A DNA stretch of 64,000 nucleotides from Ditylenchus dipsaci (Eukaryota; Nematoda; Chromadorea; Rhabditida; Anguinidae), in assembly GCA_004194705.1 (NCBI GenBank), contig SADC01000438.1:1-64000 (forward strand). The letters are read 5' to 3'. Both the position numbers and the translations under genes were made by a program. Of this stretch, positions 47,511 through 56,906 are shown one piece after another. Each line of letters starts with the position of its first letter. The first letter of the stretch is position 1. The notes beneath the pieces were generated by a model. The model worked only from the letters and a program-made list of their open reading frames with translations, was not told where the DNA came from and ran no database searches.

Positions 47511-49257
47511 TCAGCGAACGAGATTGAGATAGACTTCATAGTAGTTGATCAGCGTCTAAAACAATCACTTGACGCTATTTAGGTCTTACATCCACAGCAA
47601 CTATAAAACTAGGATGGTGAGAAGACTAACCAGTGGAGACTCTTCCGCCAGCTTAGCAGTTTTCAAGAACTTCTCCGAACCATCTGAGTAGCGCACATGA
47701 GCGATTGGGCAACGTCCATCTGTCTGCACAGCTAGCACGCTAATGGGGCGAATCACCGAATCATCTAGAAAATGGCGGATATGAAGCCGTCCATAAAAGA
47801 AACAGTTCAAAGCAGACCTTCAACCAAAATGTCCAGAGAATCATCATCATCGCGCAGGTGCATAGACCATATCCTCAGCCATATTCTAGAGTCCAGACGC
47901 TGACGCTTGACCGAAGAGACTCATTTTCTTCACCGAAGAAGTGCGAGAACGCTGGTGGCACACGACCACTTGACTTGTATTTGCTTCGGAGGAGAACTAA
48001 CCGCTTCGCCACTGCCAATCATATCATCAGACCCTCAAAGAATTGCTTCAGTGACGGCGATTCGGATGTCTTCTTCTCCAGAACAGGCTTGCTTTTCAAG
48101 GCAAATTTCCCCTTCTTCTTGGCAGACTGACTCTTCTTTTGTCCTCCTTGGCAGAAATGGAAGCTTCGAAAACTTTCAACAAATCAATGCAGCCCTGCAA
48201 AAAAACGTAATATAGAATGAAATTCAAGATCTACACAAGAACATCACCAAATTCTCAGCAGGCTCCCAAGAGTCGGAGTCTTTGCTGTAGCCTTCCATTG
48301 CACCTTGTACTCGAGGACACCACCCTTTGTTTCGTTTGTCAATGATATTCTCGACTTCGTAGAACTGAGTTTCCGGCTTGGACTGTTTTTGAACTGGTCT
48401 TCTTCTTATTCGAAGCTGATGGGAGCAGGAGACTTGGTAGAGCGCAACTTTCGATCTGACTTGACGTTGGACTTGGGAGTAGCTATTTTCTTGGATGGAG
48501 TTTTTAGCAGGCGCAGCATCAGGAAATCTCTTCTTCATGGCACTTTGACGAACAGGCCTCTCACGCTTTCCTGAGATTTCCACCTGAATAGTTTTAAAAC
48601 AGGAAATATCAAAGATTGCACCAAAAAATGAGTTACCTTGTTGGTCGGACTGACAGGGGACGAGTCAATAACCACCAGGGAACCACTAGAGTCAGCATTG
48701 CTCTTGGCATCTTCAACAAGTTTTTTCCCATTATCTTCAGTAGCACCCTTCTTGGCATCTTCGGCAGCTTCCTCACCGGCGTCTTCCGTGGTGTCTTCTC
48801 CAGCTTCCTCACCAGCGTCTTGCGCAGTTTCCTTGGCAGCATCACCAGAGGCTTCCTTCTGGGTAACTTTGGTGGCTTCATCGACTGAGTCATGACTGAT
48901 TTTCTCGTCATTTTCATCAATTACAACGGCAATAGCTTCAAAATCAGCAATGAGCTTTTCACAATTCTAAAATGCTAACGAAGAGAATATGGCCATTACA
49001 AATTTTACAAAAAATGACCTACAAATTTCCAGCCGGCTCCCAAGTGTTGTCGGAAGGATCGTCAAAGCCAGCCCACTTCACCAGATATTGGATGCCATTG
49101 CCTTTCTTGCGCGAGTCCAGAATCTTCTCCACCACATATTCTCCATCGCCGGAATCATCGCTCTTTCGCTGTTGCTGCTCAATCGGCTTAGCCGTCATGA
49201 TTTGCATGGAGTTGAGTCGATAACTTTGATAACTTCAGCGTTCTCTTTTTCAGCCAT
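47511..49257 (-). CDS. HP1-like protein: two chromodomains plus chromoshadow end
   Basis: Proposed exons: 49257-49023, 48966-48637, 48583-48248, 48194-47818, 47764-47631 and 47555-47511. Chromodomain 1: [35 protein letters not shown]. Then an acidic Ala/Glu linker ([13 protein letters not shown]) and a basic TP/SP-rich stretch ([18 protein letters not shown]). Chromodomain 2: [16 protein letters not shown](K)[22 protein letters not shown]. The C terminus ([11 protein letters not shown]... [12 protein letters not shown]... [13 protein letters not shown], stop) matches a chromoshadow domain. HP1 chromodomains bind methylated H3K9; cage positions Y, W and Y/F are kept (F in domain 1). Both chromodomains are split by an intron at the same residue, just after the NL pair. 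Single-base corrections are needed at about 49202, 48287, 48268 and elsewhere. Confidence 0.85.
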
Positions 49258-49366
49258 CGTAAGATTTTTAGCACTAAAATCAGGGTTCTGATGCAGTTCA
49301 ATAACATTGAAAAGGAGCCTTTTCAGGGTCGAAAAGTATTTTAACCAGTTACAAATGAAAAGTTTC

Positions 49367-49440
49367 ACGAATCGATAATACCACGAATCGATAGTACCAC
49401 GAATCGATTGCCACGAATCAAAAGTACTACGAATGATACT
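49367..49440. repeat. CCACGAATCGAT word array
   Basis: Five copies of a word close to ACCACGAATCGATAGT in tandem. No inverted partner array is visible in the window. Confidence 0.5.
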
Positions 49441-49479
49441 TTACCCGAAAAAGGGTTAAAAGGGTAAAAACTGGCTATA

Positions 49480-50132
49480 CTATAGAATGTCCCCCCCCCC
49501 CCCCAGCTAGCGAAAAATTTACTTTTCCTGAAGGGGAAAGGACCCGTCTCATTTTGATTCTCGTGCTCTGAATAGCACGGAAACACTTTGGTTTCCGAAA
49601 AGTCGAAAAAAAAAAATTTTCGATTTGCCTTGGTCCCCCAAGGTAAAAAATTTAAGACAATTCAAAAAAAATATTTTTTTTCCTATTCAGAGCACGAGAA
49701 TCAAAATGAGAGATGCGCGCACTCACTTACCTTAGACGTGATTCCGAGAAGTACTCTTGACCATAAAATGTATATAGAGTCTCTTTTTGCCACGGCCCAG
49801 TTGAAAAACATGGCAGGACATCCGAAGTAGTCCAGAATTCACTTTTTCATAATTTGCCATGAAGGTGGCCCCTTTTATTCCCTTCCCCTCCCAATACAGC
49901 CCTAAATCCCTTAAAAATGTTTTGGCGGGAATTCAAAAAAATATTTTTTTGAATTTTCTTAAATTTTTACCTTGGGGGACCAAGGCAAATCGAAAATTTT
50001 TTTTTCGATTTTTCGGAAACCAAAGTGTTTCCGTGCCTATTCAGAGCACGAGAATCAAAATGAGACGGGTCCTTTCCCCTTCAGGAAAAGTAAATTTTTC
50101 GCTAGCTGGGGGGGGCATTCTATAGTGTTACC
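49480..50132. mobile_element. long E-family palindrome
   Basis: Ends CTATAGAATG and CATTCTATAG; arms share GCTAGCGAAAAATTTACTTT, CAGAGCACGAGAATCAAAAT and GCCTTGGTCCCCCAAGG. The right portion continues GCGCACTCACTTACCTTAGA as in the copy at 24475-24895. Confidence 0.65.
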
Positions 50133-50276
50133 TAAAAACTACCTCAAACCATCCTAAACCACCCAAAGTACCCTAAAACCGCCTTAAATACCCCCAAACC
50201 AAACCCAAAGCCGAAAAATTAAAATTTCTTGAAAATAAAAATAAACCATTTTTTCTAACTTAAAATTGTGTGGATA

Positions 50277-51824
50277 GAGTCGAGTCTCGCTAATCCGGCA
50301 CCTCGCTAATCCGGCACCCCGAGATTAGTTTGGTTGGCCGCCGAAGAAAACTCTTAATGTTCACCATCGACAATCCGGCACTTCGGTAATCCGGCACTCA
50401 AACGCTGAACACTCCCGATTAACTAACCTCAGTAATCCGGCAGCAGTATTAAATAAATTAAATAAACAACATTTGTATTAATATTTTGTTTCAATGGTCT
50501 CAATTGGAAGACTTTTTCTACAAAGAACAGCTTAAGAAAAAACCACAGAGTGAATCAAAAGATTTTGTAAATAGCTTTATGTGATTTTCGATTGTTAAAT
50601 TTCGTCTGAAATATCAGGTTGTCCGAAAGTTCGCGACCACCCCTAAACGTATTTGTCTTTGGTTTTTGACAATTCGTTCAAACCTTTTTTTAAACGATAA
50701 CGCTACGTTACCAAATTATTTATCCAAGGAGTAGTTTTCTTCGTGTTCTATAATTAAATCCCATCGATGAATTGAATTTGCTGAAAAAAGAAACCACGAC
50801 TCGGTAGAATACACCAATATAGATGGTGTTTCAAGAAATTCGCCGGCTTTTAAATGGGCATAATTTTTTTGAAGGCCGTTTTCCGAAATTCTGTTTTCAC
50901 AGATCAATTTCTCTCGCCGAGCAATTTTGTTCAGTGTATAATGTCAAAAACACGATTTTCGCTTGGTCCCCACTGTGGTTCGGGACTTAACCATCCAGGG
51001 GCCACTCATAGACAGGACCAGAACCACAAGGGGGACCAAGCGAAAATCGTGTTTTTGACACTATACACTAATGGCTCATTCACAAACGTTGTCATTGTCT
51101 TTGGCGTAAATTGCCTTCATAAAACATTTTTTCCAATGATAACGACAACGACAACGTTTGTGAATGAGCCATAACCAAAATTGCCCGCCAAGAGACAAAG
51201 ATTGGAAAAAAACAGCAATTCGAAAAACGGTCTTTGAAAAAAGTTATGCGCATTTCAAAACCGGCGAATTTCTTGAAACACCCTGTATGTAAGGAACTCT
51301 ACCCTGGTCTCCCTATAATACCTATAGATCCGGAGCGAGAAATTTGCCGCGACGGAGCCGGGAGCCAGATCCGGAGCGGAAATTTCTAAATGCCAGCACT
51401 GGTTGCGGCTTGACGGATTTCATTCGTCGATGGTGGATAGTCATGGAACAAGATAATTAAAATGATAAATTTGTTACTGAATGATTATGAATGATTTATT
51501 TTTTATCGAATCCTTATAACTTAAGAAAGGTTAAAAGACGCTTCTGTTTAAAAGGTCAAAACGAATGTGTTTATGGGTAGTTGGGAGCTTTCTGACCAAC
51601 CTGATAAATCTTTAGTGCCTTTCTATATGCGGTCTACTCTTTTAATAAAAATATGAAGACATCTCCCTCCTTCTCTCACAGGTATTGTGCTGAATGAAAG
51701 CTTAACATAACAAAAAATCACGCCAAGTGGGGGTCATCTAGAAGCGCCCTCGCTAATCCGGCACCCCGCTAATCCGGCACCCAAGGACAGGTCCCGAGGG
51801 TGCCGGATTAGCGAGACTCGACTG
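50277..51824. mobile_element. large TA-flanked pogo-like element C10 with nested MITEs
   Basis: Left end (degraded) GAGTCGAGTCTCGCTAATCC, right end GGATTAGCGAGACTCGACTG, TA at both borders. The word CTAATCCGGCACC repeats about four times in the left arm and three in the right. It contains the mariner-like MITE at 50818-51287. No transposase frame was seen in the remaining interior. Confidence 0.7.
50818..51287. mobile_element. mariner-like MITE with two further nested palindromes
   Basis: Ends GGTGTTTCAAGAAATTCGCC and complement followed by CTG/TA. Inside are two complete palindromes: about 50941-51062 (GTCAAAAACACGATTTTCGC, arms with GCTTGGTCCCC) and about 51070-51172 (ATGGCTCATTCACAAACGTT). 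Confidence 0.65.
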
Positions 51825-51837
51825 TATAGGCACGCCT

Positions 51838-52065
51838 ATTTTTCGTGGCACATATCAGTTTTTCGTGGCATCCCGTTTTTCGTGGCAGAAATAATGTTTT
51901 TCGTGGCATATTTCAGGTTTTTAGCGAACCAAATCAATTTATGCCTTTGCAATATTGGGCAGCGACATATTGCGCCATATCAAATTGCGCCAATTTGAAT
52001 GTGTGCAAATTTGGTATGGCGCAATATGTCGCTGCCCGAAATATTCAGCCCGGACAGAACAGTAG
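51838..52065. repeat. TTTTTCGTGGCA array and adjoining palindrome
   Basis: Four tandem words TTTTTCGTGGCA with short spacers (51838-51908), then a palindrome GGCAGCGACATATTGCGCCA / TGGCGCAATATGTCGCTGCC (51958-52039). Could be half of a word-array foldback element. Confidence 0.5.
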
Positions 52066-52450
52066 AATACAGTTTATCGATAAGTTACAGACAGGCTCGG
52101 TCCCACAGATGTACCCTAGGCTTCGCAGCCCGTCGTATTTATGGATTTATAGGATTTACATTCAAAACAATTTTGAAATTCAAATCTCTGGCATGCCAGG
52201 TACCCGCGAATTTGAAATGCAAGAATTATTGCATCGGGCGCGAGTATGCCCTTTAAGTGACTAGAATTTATCCCTGAGGTGCGTAATTACCTCTGTGCCC
52301 TCTCCCAAGTTGCTGTCCTGATAATGTACAACAGAAAGGGTTTGAATGACAGTAATCAGGTGTGTATATTATCAATTTTGATTGTTTAAGCACGCTTTCT
52401 ATCACAACAAACACACAACCACTTCACAGCTAATTACTATTCAAGCAAAG

Positions 52451-52594
52451 ATGGCCATAACTATACCTGCTGATATCTGGCTGGAAGTACTGACTTATTT
52501 GGGAGCAAGAGGTGTTAAAAAGTTGATTTTGCTGTCCAACTTGGCCTTTTCTCGACTTATTGCCTATCATGCCAACAAAGTGGAATTTTGGAAG
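52451..52594 (+). CDS. F-box-like first exon
   Basis: ATG at 52451 opens MAITIPADIWLEVLTYLGAR, then GVKKLILLSNLAFSRLIAYH and VEFWK before a strong donor GTAAGT at 52595. The pattern (I/L)P.(D/E)(I/V)W.E(I/V)..YL...L..L......RLI is that of an F-box motif, which recruits substrates to SCF ubiquitin ligases. The following exons are not identified: a direct splice to the segment at 54196 keeps phase for only 16 codons. It could belong to the same gene as 54196-54843 through missing exons. Confidence 0.55.
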
Positions 52595-52969
52595 GTAAGT
52601 GCCATTTGCTAATTTCGGGTTAAAATCAAGGTCAGGCAAATAGCCAGACAGGTTTTGAAGGGGCTTGGCCGTATTCGCACGTTATACATCCAACTGGATA
52701 CAGAAACTCACTAGAGTTGGACTGCCTGGCTGTGTTTTGTGCCTTTCACTAGGGTAGTTGGCGGACAGTTAACCGAAAACCGGTACAGCAAGCTACCGGC
52801 CTATTTAGGACAAAAATAAATAATCCGAAAATTAAGTACAGTCCGGTTCACCAACCAAAAATTTTGAAAAAAAAAAACCGGAACTGAAATCCAGCTTTAA
52901 ATAACCCGTGTTTTTAGACCGACCGATCTAAAAAAACCCAGATAGCCAACAACTTTTTTCGGTAAAATA

Positions 52970-53345
52970 TCAACTGACCACCATTTTTGAACCAAGTTTT
53001 GAAACTTTTGATTAAAAAACGACAATTTTGACAGTAAAAGTTTTCAAAAAGTCACCCCAATATCAAAATTTCTTCCTGAATCCGTTAAGATCATGTCCGA
53101 AAAATACAAGGGAGCTGAGATATACTTTGAAGTAGAGAAGTGGTGCGAATTTTCTGTGTGGTCTACTCAAAATACCAATATCTCAGCTCCCTGAAATTTT
53201 TCGAACCTGATCTCAACGGATTCGGATTCAAGGAAAGATTTTGGTATTAGGGATGACTTTCCGAAATTTACTGTCAAAATTGTCGTTTTTTAATTAAAAG
53301 TTTCAAAACTTCGTTCAAAAATGAGCTATAAGAGGTAATACGGTA
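52970..53345. mobile_element. palindromic B-family element, copy 2
   Basis: Arms TTGAAACTTTTGATTAAAAA with complement, and CTCAACGGATTCGGATTCA near 53213, matching the element at 14258-14648. The right border reads GGTAATACGGTA, like D-family ends. Probably a TA-targeted element. Confidence 0.5.
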
Positions 53346-54195
53346 GCTAAGACAAAATTTAAGCAGCCAGAACAAATGTATAAAGTTATCGGTTTTGTAT
53401 TGGGTAAGGCTACGCCCCAATGAGTGAGCTTTTTTTTGGCTTGTTTAGGCGGGAACGGCTGTAAATTTTTTTCCCGGCAGAATTTTTTGCCGCTAGTAGA
53501 ATTTTGTAGCTAAGATTCAGGGCTCCGAAATGAGATATTGACAAGCAACACCTGATAAAGAAAATAGGTTAAAAATGCTTGTGTCCGTGCTCGGATCGAC
53601 ACCCGGACGAGTGTGGTCCTGAGTGTGGACCAAAGCATTTTCACCCCATTTTTTTATCAGCTGTTGCTTGTCAATAGCTCATTTCGTAGCCCTAAATCTT
53701 AGCTACAGAATGATATCAACAGGAAATAGTTTCAGCTAAAAAAAGTAGAGCCCTCCCCGCGTTAAAACAACACACCAAATCTCACACTCTGGTCGACACT
53801 AATTGTACACGTGCCTTTATTGACCAGGAAGTATGGTTTAAGCTTAAAAACTGAACTTCGAGATATTTAAAAGCATTATTGTCTCGAAAAAAATTTAACC
53901 CCGATTAAGTTGTTTGCTATCAAAAACTTGCATGTCTTATCGACTGCAAGTTAAATTTGTCCACTCCTGACTCATTTTTACAAAAAATTGTTTTGGAAAC
54001 AAGGTCGTTTATTTCAAGTATTCAGAACAAAATGCCTATCTCCTACAGCAGACTGTCGCGACAATCGCAAATTTAAATTTGGTTGGTGCTGGATACGGAC
54101 TGACTTCTCCAAGCCCTTCTTTCTATTGTAAATCAGTGGGGTATTAGTTTTCGGTATAGTCTGTAAATGATTGCAATAAAAATTTCTTTTTTTAG

Positions 54196-54843
54196 GTTCA
54201 GGAATTGTGGGGACCGGCATTGAATTCCAAGTTCCGTCTGGCATGATCGTGCGCATCGTCAACAGCAACAGCAATGTGGATTGGGTTTTGATTGGAGAAC
54301 AGACTCTTGTAGCAGGAAATCATCAAGACTTGAGCCTTCAGCTGAAGAATATTTCGGGTACGAATATTCAGGTTAATTTTCTTCCTGTGTCTGGTGTTTT
54401 TTGCCTAACTTCTTATTCTCAGATCCTGCCAACACTATTATCGCCAAGCAATAGCTCAGACAAATACTCAGATCCCACGCCAGATCTTTCTCTCGCCGTT
54501 TAATGCTGCTGCAACTGACTCCGTTCATCAAAATCAGACATTGGTGCCGCCGGAGGTCGGTTCACTTCGTCACTGTTCTGCTGTCGATCTAACTAACTCG
54601 GTTGTTTTAGCTACGATGGATATTCCTGTTCAAGACAACGTTCTGAAGACTTTGCCAACTCTCAGCAATGGCTCTATTGGTATTCTAGGAGGATTTAACT
54701 GTTTTCAAGTGAGCAAGAGCGTGTTTGTCGTGCCGCGTGTGTTTCAGAATGATCTGCCTTCTCCCATGTTGGTTAGTGTGGTGAATTCAAGTGAGATTGA
54801 TGTGAGATATTATCTGCTTTTTTTTAAGTTCAATGTTGTTTAA
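54196..54843 (+). CDS. unrecognised beta-rich protein, C-terminal exons
   Basis: After acceptor TTTTTTTAG the frame reads IEFQVPSGMIVRIVNSNSNV, DWVLIGEQTLVAGNH and LSLQLKNIS, donor G/GTACGA at 54357. After acceptor TTATTCTCAG (54422) it continues with QIPRQIFLSPFNAAATDS, SAVDLTNSVVLATMDIPVQD and SPMLVSVVNSSEIDVRYYLL to a TAA at 54841-54843. Alternating hydrophobic residues and Asn/Ser-Gly turns suggest beta structure. A one-base correction is needed near 54455. I do not recognise the family. Relation to the F-box-like exon upstream is unproven. Confidence 0.5.
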
Positions 54844-54927
54844 CGGGCTCTGAATCATTCATAAAGGTTGTGAACCATCCTTAGTTGTCCAAACCATTCC
54901 AATGGTCCAAACTTTGGACTCCAAAGC

Positions 54928-55185
54928 CACGGCCCTATCCTCAAGGGTGGGAGATGGGTTTGCTTGGTTCCCTGTTGTTTTTTGTAATTTTTAGGCTTTA
55001 GGCTTGAGCAACGGTTGGCCAGCGTATGATTGGACGGACTCAAACGTATTTACAATATTTTAGACTCATGATTAAGGACGCCAGCCTAAATTTTGCCTGA
55101 GTCTTACCCTAAAAAGCTCACAAAATACAACAGGGGGACCAAGGAAACACCCCCCTCCCCATTGAGGGATAGGGCCAAACCACCT
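54928..55185. repeat. F-family palindrome copy 3
   Basis: Begins GGCCCTATCCTCAAGGGTGG and ends with ATTGAGGGATAGGGCC; contains CTTGGTTCCCTGTTG and ACAACAGGGGGACCAAGG, with an AGCGTATGATTGGACGGAC arm. Confidence 0.6.
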
Positions 55186-55278
55186 CAGGGGTGCTGAGGT
55201 CTCAGGTTCAATTAAGCCAGATGTTCTATGTTTTATCCAGGTGCTAGGTACAACCCAGCTCGTTTTCCACAGCGATTA

Positions 55279-55537
55279 CCGTATATCTCTATTAGAAGGC
55301 CCGGGCCTTCTATTTTTCAAACCCTAAAAAAGTCGGAAAATTTTGGGTCGATTTTGAGATTTTTGCGTGCTCAACCAAAATTTAAAAAGTGGAATCAGGT
55401 AAGCTCGTGTTAACTTAGAAAACGCGAAAAACAGATTTGCGAATTTCTTTTTCTAGGCTGATATATAGGTCCTCAAGGGGGGCTTCTATTAGAGAGGGGC
55501 TTCTATTAGAGAGGGGCCTTCTAATCGAGAATATACG
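55279..55537. mobile_element. TA-flanked D-family element
   Basis: Left end CCGTATATCTCTATTAGAAG with inner palindrome AAGGCCCGGGCCTT; right end GGCCTTCTAATCGAGAATATACG, preceded by a duplicated GGGCTTCTATTAGAGAG. The non-palindromic interior matches the element at 7832-8074. Confidence 0.65.
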
Positions 55538-55925
55538 TAACTGCTCATAATCAGGTGAACTAGACAGAGGTATTAAGTAGGCATATTCCTAACGCTGATT
55601 TCTAATGACTTGTGCCCGGACCTTTGAAACATTTCATTGTAATTTTTTGTGCACGGAATCTTTTTATTACAAATATCGGGAATATTAAACATTAAAACTA
55701 TATGGGCATAGACGTTCTGACTTTTCGACATGCCGTTTTCACTGTATTAACGCCCCTCCCAAAACACGCATTTTGTACCCGGAAACAAATTTTCTTAATT
55801 TTTTAATGTTACGTGACCTCACGAGTGAAAGCCTGAATCTAAACTATTCGAAGATACCAACTTTGCTTTAAAAATCTAAAAAATAGTGAAATCGAGAAGA
55901 TGAAGTTTAGGTAAGAAATACGGTT

Positions 55926-56156
55926 TTGGGTAGGGTGTTTATTATAGTTATGGCTTGTTCACGTACTTCGAGTTCGGGTTTTGGCTACGTGAACACCTTT
56001 GATCCAAACTCTAGACTGTTCATGTACTTTGAGTTCGAGTTCAAGTGCGAGGTCGAAATTGTAGGTGTTTATGTACATAAGTTGGACTCTTTCTATAGTA
56101 AACCCCAGAAAATCCACTTTAAGTGGCCTTTGGCTACTCTGGGGGAGCAATTGTGA
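55926..56156 (+). CDS. possible coding exon, unrecognised
   Basis: The frame reads TSSSGFGYVNTFDPNSRLFM, YFEFEFKCEVEIVGVYVHKL then FYSKPQKIHFKWPL and a stop. A 28-base near-repeat (TGTTCACGTACTTCGAGTTC and TGTTCATGTACTTTGAGTTC) lies about 60 bases apart. No splice signals or family support it. Confidence 0.25.
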   Translation: MGRVFIIVMACSRTSSSGFGYVNTFDPNSRLFMYFEFEFKCEVEIVGVYVHKLDSFYSKPQKIHFKWPLATLGEQL

Positions 56157-56454
56157 TATACACCCCCCGCTCAACTACAATTTAACACTCCCCCCCAGTC
56201 AACAGTGATTTAGCCCCGGTTCGATCCACGTGGTGGCACACTATTTTTTTGGCTTGTTTGGACAGTTCTAGTGGTAATTTGTGTCGCTGATTCCGAATCT
56301 GGCGTCAAAAAGTTCGAATAACCAAGAAATGGTCAACAAAGCCAAAAAAAATTAGTGTGGTTTTTTTTTGACTTTTTGCCTTGGGGGACCAAGGCAAATT
56401 TCCTTGTATTAAGGTATTCTACCCCGTTTTGGTCACTGGAGCTGGGCAAAAAGA

Positions 56455-56685
56455 CTCTAAATGCATTTCCGATCAAGAGTCTAGCTCGGAATTATGTCTA
56501 AGGTAAGTGAGTGCGCGCATCTCTAACCAACCAAGCCCCTGCGCCCCCTTCGAGGGCGCAGGGGCTTGGTTGCTTGGGGTTGAGATGCGCACACCCACAT
56601 ACCTTAGACGCAAATCACTCGTAAGTGACTCTGGATGCATAAAAATGTGCATACCAGAGTTTCTTTATGCGGTAGGCCCAGTCAA
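56455..56685. repeat. E-family hairpin
   Basis: Left arm TTATGTCTAAGGTAAGTGAG and GCGCGCATCTCTAACC, apex CCCTGCGCCCCCTTCGAGGG, right arm GATGCGCACACCCACATACC. Third good copy of this hairpin in the window. Confidence 0.6.
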
Positions 56686-56906
56686 CAAAACTATTTCAAT
56701 TCATCTTTTTCTGGGTATCCAGGTACCTTTCAGGTGTATTGTCTTGGAGGACCAAGGCAAAAGTCGAATTTTAGTCAAAAAAATTTTTTTTCTAAAAATC
56801 TATTTTTGTGTGGAAAATGTCAGAAAATAACTTTTCTATCGTTTTGAGCATATAAAAATTACTTAGTAGTCATTTAAACACTATTTTATATAAGTGAAAA
56901 AACCAC

